Positions 34,509 through 43,154 of a DNA stretch of 64,000 bases are shown in pieces. The translations under genes were made by a program, and so were the position numbers. Positions within the stretch are counted from its first letter, which is position 1, and every line of letters starts with the position of its first letter. The stretch is from Collinsella aerofaciens (GTDB taxonomy: Bacteria > Actinomycetota > Coriobacteriia > Coriobacteriales > Coriobacteriaceae): contig NZ_OY725712.1 in the NCBI RefSeq assembly GCF_963360655.1, positions 372,001 to 436,000 of the forward strand, read 5' to 3'. A model generated the notes under the pieces. The model saw only the letters and a program-made list of their open reading frames with translations. It did no database searches and had not been told where the DNA came from.

Positions 34509-35372
34509 CTATTCGACGATTGGCGCCCCGTGGCCCCAAGAACCTTCCATACCGCACACGGTCGAGGCAAACCCGGCAGCAAAGTCGAGCGCGCGCTCGA
34601 TGGCCTCGGCGCCATCCTCACCACGCTTGGCGGAATCGAGATAGCACATCAAAAACGAGGTGAGGAACGAGTCGCCCGCCCCCATGGTGTCCTTCATGTC
34701 CGTTACCGGTTTAGCCAGCTGGCGGTAATAACGCTCGCCGTCGTAAGCAATGCAGCCCTCGGCGCCCGCCGTAGCCGACACAAAACGCGGACCCAGGCCC
34801 TTCACCCATGCCAGACGCTCGCGAATCTCGTCCTCACTCGCGGCATCCGCCGCACTAAAGAAAGCAAAATCGACGTAGGGCGCAATCTGCTCGTAGTACT
34901 CGTCGGTGGAGTCGTCCGAAAAGTCAAAAGAGACCGTGACGCCCGCAGCCTTCAGCTTGGGCAGCTCGCGCTCGGTAAAGCAATAGTTGCCCGAATGAAC
35001 CACATCGAACTGCTTCATGTACGAAAGGTCAAAGCGATCGAGGACATAGCGCGCATCGCCACGGATACCGCCCTCGTTGGAGCCGAGGAAGACACGGTCA
35101 CCGTCAACGACGGTCACGCGAGCCGCTCCGTTCTCGCCAATCATCTGCTCGCACTTGTCAAGCTCGATACCCTCATCCTCGAGGCTTGCAATGACATGCT
35201 CGGCAGCGGCGTCATTGCCAAAAATGCCCATGTATGCAGAGCGTGCGGCACCGCATTTCTTGGCATAAACGGCGAAGTTCACCGCATTGCCGCCAGGATA
35301 CATGGTGTGGATATGCTCGTAGCGATCGACGACGTTGTCGCCAAATCCGAGCGCGTTAACGTTAAATGCCAT
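34509..35372 (-). CDS. PfkB-family sugar kinase (FrlD-like), second
   Basis: A 287-residue ribokinase-family protein starting MAFNVNALGFGDNVVDRY. The substrate motif is YPGGNAVNFAVYAKKCG and the ATP motif DTMGAGDSFLTSFL near 245. The length and N-terminus match FrlD (fructoselysine 6-kinase). It follows the FrlB-like gene by 13 bases with AAGGG before the ATG, the expected neighbour in frl operons. In-frame codons upstream to 35456 lie within that gene. Confidence 0.87.
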   Translation of the reverse strand: MAFNVNALGFGDNVVDRYEHIHTMYPGGNAVNFAVYAKKCGAARSAYMGIFGNDAAAEHVIASLEDEGIELDKCEQMIGENGAARVTVVDGDRVFLGSNEGGIRGDARYVLDRFDLSYMKQFDVVHSGNYCFTERELPKLKAAGVTVSFDFSDDSTDEYYEQIAPYVDFAFFSAADAASEDEIRERLAWVKGLGPRFVSATAGAEGCIAYDGERYYRQLAKPVTDMKDTMGAGDSFLTSFLMCYLDSAKRGEDGAEAIERALDFAAGFASTVCGMEGSWGHGAPIVE

Positions 35373-35385
35373 GGTATTTACCCTT

Positions 35386-36354
35386 CTAGTACTCGACGAC
35401 GCCCATGTAGCGACGGAAATCGGGATCATGGTCAAACACCTTGCCGCGTGCGGCACGCAGCTCGCAGTTCATGGCGTAGAACAGCACCGGGTCCAGATAG
35501 GCACGGACGCTCGCCGGCACGGCTTCCATACCGTACTCCTTGGCATCGAGCACCATCAGCGTATCGGTATGCGTCTTAAGGAACGCCAGGGCGCGCTCGT
35601 CCATAGCACGGCACTCGCTGGAGCCCATCTGCAGGAAGTAAAAAACGCCATCCTGAGTAGCCTCGAAGGGGCCATGGAAGTACTCGGCAGAGTGAATGTA
35701 GCTGCAGTGCTGCCACTGCATCTCCATAAGAGAGCAGATAGCGAAACCGTAGGTCTGGCTAAAGTTGGGACCGCTGCCCAGAATATAGAAGAACTCGTGC
35801 TCCTGGCAAAGCTTGGCAAAGCGATCGCCCAGCTCGGCATTTACCTTCTCGCGTGCCGGGGGAAGAATCTTATCCATCTCGGCGATACCGGCATACATAT
35901 CGGCAAGATCGGCGTAGCCCTCCTGCTGATCGAGCAGCTCTGCCGCAAGCGACAGCGAAATGCCAGCGGGGACCTCGGCCTGCGGCACGCCCTCGCCCCA
36001 TGGGTAGACCCACGTGGTCCACTTGCCGGAGTCAATCTTGGATCCAGCGTTGTCGGTCTGGGCGATCACCGTAGCGCCAGCAGCAAGGGCAATCTCGCAG
36101 CCCTCGACGACCTCGGGGGTATTGCCGCTGTGGCTACAAGCGATGACCAGGGACTTCTCGCCCAGACGACGCGGACGCATGATATCGAACTCGCGAGCCG
36201 TATAGATATACGAAGTGAAGGTGGTTGCCTCGCGCTGCAGAAGCTCATGAGCCGGGATCAAATCGATCATGGAGCCACCGCAAGCAATCCAGTAGACGCT
36301 GTCGAACTTGCCCTTCTCGGCAATTGCCTCTTTGATCAGATCGTGTGCGTTCAT
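35386..36354 (-). CDS. SIS-domain deglycase, FrlB-like
   Basis: A 322-residue sugar isomerase-fold protein with two SIS domains: YWIACGGSMIDLIPAHELL, ACSHSGNTPEVVEGCE (first phosphate loop), FFYILGSGPNFSQTYGFA and EMQWQHCSYIHSAEYFHGPFE. This arrangement is that of FrlB, which splits fructoselysine 6-phosphate into glucose 6-phosphate and lysine. The C-terminus RRYMGVVEY is also FrlB-like. The exact Amadori substrate cannot be read from sequence. ATG 36354 follows AAAGGA. Confidence 0.87.
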   Translation of the reverse strand: MNAHDLIKEAIAEKGKFDSVYWIACGGSMIDLIPAHELLQREATTFTSYIYTAREFDIMRPRRLGEKSLVIACSHSGNTPEVVEGCEIALAAGATVIAQTDNAGSKIDSGKWTTWVYPWGEGVPQAEVPAGISLSLAAELLDQQEGYADLADMYAGIAEMDKILPPAREKVNAELGDRFAKLCQEHEFFYILGSGPNFSQTYGFAICSLMEMQWQHCSYIHSAEYFHGPFEATQDGVFYFLQMGSSECRAMDERALAFLKTHTDTLMVLDAKEYGMEAVPASVRAYLDPVLFYAMNCELRAARGKVFDHDPDFRRYMGVVEY

Positions 36355-36416
36355 ATCCAGTTCCTTTCTTGTTTGGCCCGCAATCAATGACGTTGGTTGT
36401 GTGGCCGATGGTTGTT

Positions 36417-37268
36417 TTAGTCAATCAGATATTTCTCGAATGCGGCCATGTTCTTGGCATCTGCCGCCGCCGGGTCATCGTAGTAACGACCGTCCGTGAT
36501 TTCCTGGCCCAGCATGCCGTCGAAACCATGGGCGTTGAGCGTGGCGACGAAGGCGTCCATATCGTGCTTGCCATCGCCCCACACCAGATGGCCATACGGG
36601 TCACCGTCGATAAAGTGCATCTCGTGAATTGCCCCATCACCAAAGGCGGCAAACCAGTCCTCGAGCGTCTCGCCTGCAACGCCCATCGCGGTTGTATCAA
36701 CCATGGGCTGTAAGTACGGGCTCGCGACCTCGTCAATCATGCGCTTCGCATCGGAAACCGTCGTCACAAGGTTGCTCTCCTCGGGACGCAGGCTTTCCAT
36801 CGTAAGCACCAGACCGTGCTCGCCGGCATACTCCGCCAGAATGGACAAGTGCTCGCGGCTGCGCTTCCAGGCTTCCTCGCGGTCCTCGTCCCAGTCGCCC
36901 CAGCCCGAGTTGATGGACATACGGTCGCACCCAAGTACCTCGGCAAGCTCAATGCCGTGCTTAAAGTACGCCAGGCTGCGCTGTTCATGCAGCGGTTTGC
37001 GTGCGCAGTACTGCCAAGGATAGACAACATTCTCGGGGCACAGAGTACGATACCTAAGCCCACGGTCTGCAGCCTTTTTCGCCAGGACCTCAGCCTCAAA
37101 GTAGCCCGTGTGGTCGAGTGTCACATGCGGCTCCGCACACCACAGCTCAATGGACTCAAAGCCCAAACGCTGCTGCACATCAAGGAAGTAATCGAGCGAC
37201 CACATGATGTAGTGAATATTCATGCCCGCAATCTGCTCGCGGCGCAGCGTCGGTTTGGATTCAGGCAT
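36417..37268 (-). CDS. Sugar phosphate isomerase/epimerase, FrlC-like
   Basis: A 283-residue TIM barrel of the AP endonuclease 2/xylose isomerase-like family. It begins with REQIAGMNIHYIMWSLDYFL, has GFESIELWCAEPH, RYRTLCPENVVYPWQY, and metal ligands in LTMESLRPEESNLV, VDTTAMG and MHFIDGDPYGHLVWG. FrlC exchanges psicoselysine and fructoselysine. AAGGAGG for this gene lies in the last codons of the amidohydrolase gene, so the two are coupled. Confidence 0.85.
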   Translation of the reverse strand: MPESKPTLRREQIAGMNIHYIMWSLDYFLDVQQRLGFESIELWCAEPHVTLDHTGYFEAEVLAKKAADRGLRYRTLCPENVVYPWQYCARKPLHEQRSLAYFKHGIELAEVLGCDRMSINSGWGDWDEDREEAWKRSREHLSILAEYAGEHGLVLTMESLRPEESNLVTTVSDAKRMIDEVASPYLQPMVDTTAMGVAGETLEDWFAAFGDGAIHEMHFIDGDPYGHLVWGDGKHDMDAFVATLNAHGFDGMLGQEITDGRYYDDPAAADAKNMAAFEKYLID

Positions 37269-37269
37269 C

Positions 37270-38853
37270 TTACGCCTCCTTATTTCGATCGAACACGATT
37301 TGTCCGTCCGACATCGTCATGTCAACCGCAAGATCACGTGCGTCGCGATAATCGAGGTCGAACACATCCCGATCGAGCACGCAGATATCGGCAAGCTTGC
37401 CAACCTCAAGCGTACCCAGCTCGTCTTCGCGCATCAGGTCGTACGCGCCCCCGGCAGTCCAAGCGCACAAGAGCTCGACAAGCGTCAGCGTGTTGACCTC
37501 ATTCACGGGCAGTCCGTCGTCGAAGTATCCGCCGCACGCACTGTAGATTGACTCGCCCAAGCTCGGAATCAGCAGCGGCAAATCCGTGCCACAGCACACT
37601 GTGCATCCGGAATCTACCATGCCGCGGCGATTCCAGCTGTGCAAAAGTCGCGTCTCGCCAATTTGTCGACGCATCATCGACAGGCAATCCTCGCGCCGGT
37701 CCAGCGTCAGAATCTGCGGATAGACCTCGCAAATTCCACCCAACTTGCCAAACTCGACAAGATCGGTCGGGTCAGAGTTCTCGAGATCGGTAATCGCATG
37801 GCGACGAAGCATCCGTCCATGCTCGTCTCGAGGCAGCGAGGCATAGAGCGCCACGGTGCGACGAACGGCGCCATCGCCCTGGCAATGCAAGGAATATCGG
37901 AAGCCGTCAGCATCAATTGCACGCAGCTCGTTCTCAATCAGATCCCACTCTGGCTCCTCGACGACCGTCTTGCCGGCAGCGCCCGCATCGGCCGAGTCCT
38001 CATAGGGGTCAATCATCTCGGCAAGCCCCGCCCATACGCCGCGATCGGTCATACGGTTGAAGCCAGAAAAACGAACGAACGATCCCCGGAAGCGCTCTCG
38101 TGCCTCGCGGGCATAAGCCAGATTTGCACCGGCGCCCACCGGCTGCGACATCATAGAGACGCGAACCGTCAGCTCACCAGATTCCTCACGGCGAGCCATT
38201 TCGTCGGCAAAGCCGTAGTAGTCATCAAACGCCATCTCCTTGATGGCGGTAACGCCGCGCTCGTTAAGCATGCTCATGTAGTCCGAATACCCGGCACGCA
38301 CCTCGGGCAGCGCGAGGAAATCGCTCATCATGCGCCAGATCTTCTCGGAATAGCACGCCTGGGGCGTAAAACCGTATCGCGCACTGGCGGCAGCGTTGAG
38401 AACGCAGGTCTCCGCTCCCGGTGTAAAGCAGACGACGGGGATGTCGCCAAAACAATCGTCAAGCACAGCTGCCGTATTTGCGTTCTCGGCATCCGATGCC
38501 AACGTTTCGGGCAGGTTGTGGCCAAAAGCCGCCGCGCAATCCGAATGATCTTCTTTCCATGCACGCAAGAGCGACACGGCCTCTTTGGCATCGGCGATGC
38601 CGGACAGATCAGACCCCAACGTCCGCAGCGCCCAACCTGTATAGAAGGTATGCACATCGATCAGGCCAGGCATGATGGTGCGGTCGCCCAGGTCAACTAC
38701 CTCGTCCGCCTGGGTCAAATACGAAGCCGCCTCGCACTTGGCGCCAACCGCCTCAATTCGATTGCCACGGACCGCTACGAAACCTTCAAACGGCAGGTCC
38801 CCCGTACCGGTAAAGACGCTCTTAGACGTCAGTACCGTCAAACGATCAGACAT
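37270..38853 (-). CDS. Amidohydrolase 3 (YtcJ-like) family enzyme
   Basis: A 527-residue metallohydrolase of the YtcJ-like group. The first motif is MPGLIDVHTFYTGWALR (His but not the full HxH), a long mid-region follows with KEMAFDDYYGFADEMARREE, RYSLHCQGDGAVRRTVALYA (metal His), HAITDLENSDPTDL and CGTDLPLLIPSLGESIYSAC (catalytic Asp). It should hydrolyse an amide or carbamoyl bond; loss of the second metal His makes the exact chemistry uncertain. It follows the permease by nine bases and is the second gene of the operon. Confidence 0.82.
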   Translation of the reverse strand: MSDRLTVLTSKSVFTGTGDLPFEGFVAVRGNRIEAVGAKCEAASYLTQADEVVDLGDRTIMPGLIDVHTFYTGWALRTLGSDLSGIADAKEAVSLLRAWKEDHSDCAAAFGHNLPETLASDAENANTAAVLDDCFGDIPVVCFTPGAETCVLNAAASARYGFTPQACYSEKIWRMMSDFLALPEVRAGYSDYMSMLNERGVTAIKEMAFDDYYGFADEMARREESGELTVRVSMMSQPVGAGANLAYAREARERFRGSFVRFSGFNRMTDRGVWAGLAEMIDPYEDSADAGAAGKTVVEEPEWDLIENELRAIDADGFRYSLHCQGDGAVRRTVALYASLPRDEHGRMLRRHAITDLENSDPTDLVEFGKLGGICEVYPQILTLDRREDCLSMMRRQIGETRLLHSWNRRGMVDSGCTVCCGTDLPLLIPSLGESIYSACGGYFDDGLPVNEVNTLTLVELLCAWTAGGAYDLMREDELGTLEVGKLADICVLDRDVFDLDYRDARDLAVDMTMSDGQIVFDRNKEA

Positions 38854-38862
38854 CACAACCAC

Positions 38863-40326
38863 CTACACCGGAAGCATGCCAGAGATTGCCGTTACGATCA
38901 GGCCAAAGACGACCATGAAAATGAAGAACTTCCAAATGGTCTTCCACCATTGGCCAAACGAAATCCTAGCCACGGCAAGGCCAGCGACCGTCATGCCCGC
39001 CACGGGGCTGATGGTGTTGATGGTCTGGTTGGCAAACTGGAGCGCGGTGACGGCTGCCTCGGGATTGAGGCCCATGAGCTCGGTCAGGGGGCCCATAACG
39101 GGCATGGTGAGCGCCGCCAGGCCAGAACTCGAGGGAACCAGCAAAGAGAGCAGGCCAAGGACGATATACATAAACGTGGTGTAGACGGCGGCGGGTGCAC
39201 CGGCGAGCGCGGTAGCGAGCGCCTGGAGGATGGTGTCGATGATCATGCCGCCCTCGGCGATGACCAGAATACCGCGAGCGATACCGATAACGATGGCAGC
39301 GTACGCAAAGTCGGCGAGACCCTTAACGAACTCCTCTGCGATTGTCTGCTGGTCAAGACCGCCCAGGATACCGGCAAGCAAGCCCATGCCAAGGAACACG
39401 GCGGAAATCTCATTCATGTACCAGCCCTGGGTAACAAGACCCCAGACGATAATGCCCATACCGCAAGCAAAATCGATAAGCACGAGCTTCTGACGGATAG
39501 TGAACTCTTCCTCGATGGAGGCATCGGTCACGGAAAACTCAATACGCTTGAGCTTATCGTCCTCGTACACAATGGACGACTCGGGGTTTTTCTTGACGCG
39601 CATGGCGTAGCGCATGGCCCATGCGATACCGACGGCAGTGAAGATAACCCAAGAAACGGCGCGCAGCCACAGTTGCGGATTACCCTCGATGCCAATGATG
39701 CCTTGGGCGATCAAAACATTAAACGGGTCGATGGTCGAAGCACAATATCCCAGGTTAGGACCAAGGAAGCAGATGATGAATGCCGTCATCGAGTCATAAC
39801 CGATACCCATCATGATGGGAATGAAGATGGCATAGAACGGCAGGGCTTCCTCAGACATGCCAAACGTAGTGCCGCAAATGGACAGCAATGTCATCGTGAT
39901 GGGAATGATGAGGATGTCCTTGTTCTTGAGCTTTTTAATCACACGGCTCATGCCGGCATTCAAAGCGTTGGTCTTGGTGATGATCGCGAACGATCCGCCA
40001 ATCAATAAGACGAACGCAACGACGTCGGCAGCCTCCTGGATGCCCTTGGTGGGCGCTTGCAGAACCGCGAAGATATCCTGGCCCAGATTGATGGTCTCGC
40101 CGGTCTCGGAATCGGTGTAGTTCTTATCGACCTGTTCATAGGTTCCAGCAACGGCGACTTCACGCTCGCCCGCCGCTGTCGAAATCGTCTTGCGCTGATA
40201 CTGACCAGAGGGAACGATCCAAGTCAGGACCGCAAAGACAACGATCAGCAAGAACATGATCGTATAGACATGCGGTAATTTGAACTTAAAACGTCTGTTT
40301 GTCTTCTTCGCCTTCGTATCTGACAT
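38863..40326 (-). CDS. YfcC-family permease
   Basis: A 487-residue membrane protein of the YfcC/DcuC superfamily with 11-13 hydrophobic segments. It starts MSDTKAKKTNRRFKFKLPHV, has an early motif WIVPSGQYQR, then TTFGMSEEALPFYAIFIPIM, FLGPNLGYCASTIDPFNVLIAQG and near the end LVPSSSGLAALTMPVMGPL with NTISPVAG. These proteins take up dicarboxylates, amino acids or peptides. In this operon a glycated amino acid or dipeptide is a likely cargo. GGAGG precedes the ATG at 40326 by seven bases, and a strong operator stands upstream. Confidence 0.87.
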   Translation of the reverse strand: MSDTKAKKTNRRFKFKLPHVYTIMFLLIVVFAVLTWIVPSGQYQRKTISTAAGEREVAVAGTYEQVDKNYTDSETGETINLGQDIFAVLQAPTKGIQEAADVVAFVLLIGGSFAIITKTNALNAGMSRVIKKLKNKDILIIPITMTLLSICGTTFGMSEEALPFYAIFIPIMMGIGYDSMTAFIICFLGPNLGYCASTIDPFNVLIAQGIIGIEGNPQLWLRAVSWVIFTAVGIAWAMRYAMRVKKNPESSIVYEDDKLKRIEFSVTDASIEEEFTIRQKLVLIDFACGMGIIVWGLVTQGWYMNEISAVFLGMGLLAGILGGLDQQTIAEEFVKGLADFAYAAIVIGIARGILVIAEGGMIIDTILQALATALAGAPAAVYTTFMYIVLGLLSLLVPSSSGLAALTMPVMGPLTELMGLNPEAAVTALQFANQTINTISPVAGMTVAGLAVARISFGQWWKTIWKFFIFMVVFGLIVTAISGMLPV

Positions 40327-40368
40327 AGATACCTCCAAAGAACTCGAGACTGCATCGCATCTCGCTTC

Positions 40369-40391
40369 AACGTTTGCACAATGCAAACGTT
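40369..40391. promoter_or_regulatory. Operator of the ten-gene operon
   Basis: AACGTTTGCA (40369-40378) and TGCAAACGTT (40382-40391) are perfect 10-base inverted repeats around CAA, 43 bases upstream of the permease start. A weak promoter (TTGATG, 17 bases, TAATCT on the minus strand) lies just upstream. The adjacent GntR/UTRA regulator is the likely ligand. Confidence 0.65.
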
Positions 40392-40496
40392 CTATGACGT
40401 TCCATAGATTACCATCAGCTTTTTCCTTCATCAAGATAATTTCAAACTGATTGCCGCAACGCGGTTGAACGGTTGCGTTTGCGCCGTGAACGGTAT

Positions 40497-40532
40497 GGAA
40501 ACGCCCGGTGAGATGATCCACCGGGCGTTTCC
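40497..40532 (-). terminator. Terminator of the GntR gene
   Basis: GGAAACGCCCGGTG (40497-40510) and CACCGGGCGTTTCC (40519-40532) form a perfect 14-base stem 13 bases after the GntR stop, separating regulator and operon. Confidence 0.8.
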
Positions 40533-40544
40533 ATTCGCAATGTC

Positions 40545-41288
40545 CTAGATGTCAAAAACGTAGCGAGACCCAACGATCCGCTGACGACCGATGATAAACG
40601 GCCGCCGCTGCTCATCGAAAAAGAAGGCTTCCATATAAAACAAGGGCTCGCCAACGGGAACTGCCAACAGTCGAGCGACCTCGGGCGACGCGCACGCGAT
40701 CTCGAGCGTGCACGGGTCGGTAAACGCGGGCGTGCGGCCCGTCCGGTTGCGCACGAACTCAAAAATGGATTGGTTAGATAGAGGTGCCGTTGATAGATAG
40801 GCGTTGTCCTCGTAAACATATATGTTGTTCTCGAGCATGACAGGGACGCCATCGGCAGTGCGCACGCGCTCAACGCAAATCAAGTCAGTTCCAACGGGAA
40901 CACCAAAGAACTGTGCTTCGGTGGAATCCGCCGGCAGTATCTTTCTCGAAATGACACACGCCCCCGGTTCCATTCCGTTAACGCGACATGCGTCCGAAAA
41001 ACTCTGGACGTCATCCTTCTGGCGAATCTTGCGCTTAAGCTTGGGGGCATTGACAAACGTGCCTTTCCCCTGCCGCTTCGTTAGATAGCCCTGCTGGACG
41101 AGCTCCTCAATAGCGCGTCGCACGGTAACGCGGCCAACTTTATAGCTCTCAGCCAATTCGAATTCGTTGGGTATCCGCGCGCCCGCCTTGTAGGCGCCGG
41201 AGTTGATTTCGTTTTTGATGATATCAATAACCTGTTGGTACAGCGGTATCGCTGCTTTACCGTCAGTTGGCCCTTCAGTCGGTGGCAT
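40545..41288 (-). CDS. GntR-family regulator with UTRA domain
   Basis: A 247-residue HutC/FrlR-type regulator. Residues 14-80 are the GntR winged helix (IPLYQQVIDIIKNEINSG, ARIPNEFELAESYKVGRVTV, QGKGTFV). Residues about 100-245 form a UTRA effector domain (FFGVPVGTDLICVERVRTAD, FIIGRQRIVGSRYVFD). Members bind phosphorylated sugars or Amadori products, which then lifts repression. It stands directly upstream of the permease operon, in the same direction, with its own terminator. GGGAGAGG precedes the ATG. Confidence 0.9.
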   Translation of the reverse strand: MPPTEGPTDGKAAIPLYQQVIDIIKNEINSGAYKAGARIPNEFELAESYKVGRVTVRRAIEELVQQGYLTKRQGKGTFVNAPKLKRKIRQKDDVQSFSDACRVNGMEPGACVISRKILPADSTEAQFFGVPVGTDLICVERVRTADGVPVMLENNIYVYEDNAYLSTAPLSNQSIFEFVRNRTGRTPAFTDPCTLEIACASPEVARLLAVPVGEPLFYMEAFFFDEQRRPFIIGRQRIVGSRYVFDI

Positions 41289-41319
41289 ATACCCTCTCCC
41301 AGCACAATTAATTCTAAAA

Positions 41320-41354
41320 CGGGCTTAAGGGCATTCAACAAGCCCTTAAGCCCG
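41320..41354 (-). terminator. Terminator after the HAD gene
   Basis: CGGGCTTAAGGGC (41320-41332) and GCCCTTAAGCCCG (41342-41354) form a perfect 13-base stem, followed on the minus strand by TTTTAG. Confidence 0.8.
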
Positions 41355-41438
41355 CATTAGCTTAAAGTATGCTAGGTGTCGCACCAAAATGTTGGCTATT
41401 TACTCATCAGACCCGAAAAACGCGCAACTACCGCGCTC

Positions 41439-42098
41439 CTAAGAAAGCGTGAGCAGCTCCGGCAGCTGGTCGATAATCTTGTCCGCGGCATCCTGGCTAA
41501 AGCCAAAGCGCTCCTCGCGCTTGGCAATGACTGTCAGGCCGGCTCGCTTGCCGGCAGTGATGCCAGGCACCGAATCCTCGACGCAGCAGCAGCGATTCGC
41601 GGGCAGCCCCAGCAGGTCCAGCGCATGCAGGTAGATGTCGGGCTCGGGCTTGCTCTCCTTAAACTGCTCGCCGCTCACCACATACTCAAAGGCATCCGAC
41701 AGCCCGCATGCGTTGAGCACTTCCTCGATGCTAACCATGGGAGACGAGCTGGCAAGCGCCACGCGAACGCCACGGCGCGGCAGCTCTCGAATCGTATCCA
41801 CGGCGCCTGGGTTAATCAAAGCCTGATAGTCGCGCGGACGCTTATGAGCCCATTCGTCCCAACGGGCCAACGCTTCATCGCCAGTGAAATGCCCCTTACC
41901 GGCGCGCTCAAACCAATCGACCAGCATATGCAGGAAGAACTGATGCGAGGTACCGACCTGCCCATTCAACTCCTCTTGAGTCAGATTAAGCCCAAGCTCC
42001 TTGGCAAACGCGGCAGTCTCGCCCAGGTAGTAATACTCGGTATCGACGATGACGCCATCCATGTCAAAGATAACGGCGTCGAACGGAAATGCGGACAC
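41439..42098 (-). CDS. HAD-superfamily phosphatase (beta-phosphoglucomutase-like)
   Basis: A 219-residue HAD subfamily IA enzyme. Motif I is FDAVIFDMDGVIVDTE near the start, the helical cap follows, motif II is ALASSSP, and motifs III and IV are ESKPEPDIYLHAL and CVEDSVPGITAGKRAG. It should dephosphorylate a sugar phosphate or act as a phosphomutase. The GTG at 42098 has GGGAGG five bases upstream and gives the usual N-terminus; longer in-frame starts cross the intergenic gap. It follows the Cof-type phosphatase gene in the same direction, 64 bases apart. Confidence 0.85.
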   Translation of the reverse strand: MSAFPFDAVIFDMDGVIVDTEYYYLGETAAFAKELGLNLTQEELNGQVGTSHQFFLHMLVDWFERAGKGHFTGDEALARWDEWAHKRPRDYQALINPGAVDTIRELPRRGVRVALASSSPMVSIEEVLNACGLSDAFEYVVSGEQFKESKPEPDIYLHALDLLGLPANRCCCVEDSVPGITAGKRAGLTVIAKREERFGFSQDAADKIIDQLPELLTLS

Positions 42099-42162
42099 GG
42101 CACCCTCCCTAACAAAAGGACGCCCGCGAGCAGGCGCCCAAACCATGCATTAATCGGCGATT

Positions 42163-43005
42163 CTAACCCAGCAGCTTATCCAGCGCCACCGCAATACCAT
42201 CTTCGTTGTTATTGGCGGTCACCATCTGAGCCACAGCCTTAACCTCATCGACGGCGTTACCCATGGCAACACCGGTGCCGGCCCACTCAATCATGGACTT
42301 GTCGTTCTGGCCGTCGCCAAACGATACAACCTCACTGGCATCGATGCCGAGCTTGGGCAGGGCTCCCTCGAGCGCACGAGCCTTGTCGATACCGGGCGCC
42401 GTGTACTCAAAGTACCAGTCAGCCGTAAACATGCCCGAAAGCGTCTGCTTAAAGGGCGCATACATCTCCTCGTAATGCGCCTGCAGGTAGGCCGGGTCGC
42501 CTGCCGTCAGCAGCTTGTCTACGGGATAAGTGTCCACGACCTCATGCAAGCTCTCGACCTCGCGGATCTTAAGGTCGCAGGCATCGCGCTCGTATTTGAC
42601 GATGTTTTTCTGCGAGCCATCCGGCAGCGTAATCATGCAGTGGTACGAGTCCTCGACATGCAAGTCGCGACCGAGCGAGATCATGGGGATCACATCATAG
42701 TTTTGCAGATGATCAATCAGACGGTGCAGCTCGTCAGCCGGCATGGCCTGGTCAAAAAGAACCTCATCGGTCTGAGCGTCGACCACATGCGCGCCATTGA
42801 AAGCGACTAGCAGACCGTCATGGTTTTGAAGGTCGAGCTCCTGCGCCAGAGCATGTAGTCCCCATGCGGGACGGCCCGAAGCCAAAATGAGCTTAATGCC
42901 CGACTCCTGTGCCGCGAGCAGCTTTTCGCGCGTGCGCGGGCTGATGACCTTTTGGTCGTTGGTGAGCGTACCGTCGATATCCATCGCGATGGCTTTGATT
43001 GCCAT
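42163..43005 (-). CDS. Cof-type HAD phosphatase
   Basis: A 280-residue HAD subfamily IIB phosphatase. Motif I is IAMDIDGTLTNDQKVIS, motif II ILASGRP, and motif IV FGDGQNDKSMIEWAG with the following GVAMGNAVDEVKAVA. The large cap domain sits between residues 85 and 190. Members act on sugar phosphates or pyridoxal phosphate and the substrate cannot be told. GGGAGG precedes the ATG at 43005. It is probably co-transcribed with the next HAD gene. Confidence 0.88.
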   Translation of the reverse strand: MAIKAIAMDIDGTLTNDQKVISPRTREKLLAAQESGIKLILASGRPAWGLHALAQELDLQNHDGLLVAFNGAHVVDAQTDEVLFDQAMPADELHRLIDHLQNYDVIPMISLGRDLHVEDSYHCMITLPDGSQKNIVKYERDACDLKIREVESLHEVVDTYPVDKLLTAGDPAYLQAHYEEMYAPFKQTLSGMFTADWYFEYTAPGIDKARALEGALPKLGIDASEVVSFGDGQNDKSMIEWAGTGVAMGNAVDEVKAVAQMVTANNNEDGIAVALDKLLG

Positions 43006-43154
43006 ATATGCCTCCCTGTCATTGAACAACCTTGTCTGAGCCATCATACAGAACACCCATCGCGACTCCGTTTACAACGGGCAAAAAGTCATATTGTCTC
43101 GAACATGAACGGTGCGTAGTCATGAAGCTTTATCGCTCAGGTCAAATACGTCTG

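Noticed and set aside
37639-40008. 789-codon plus-strand frame opposite the amidohydrolase and permease genes
   Set aside because: It runs across two real genes and their junction and its sequence is His/Arg/Asp-rich without domains.
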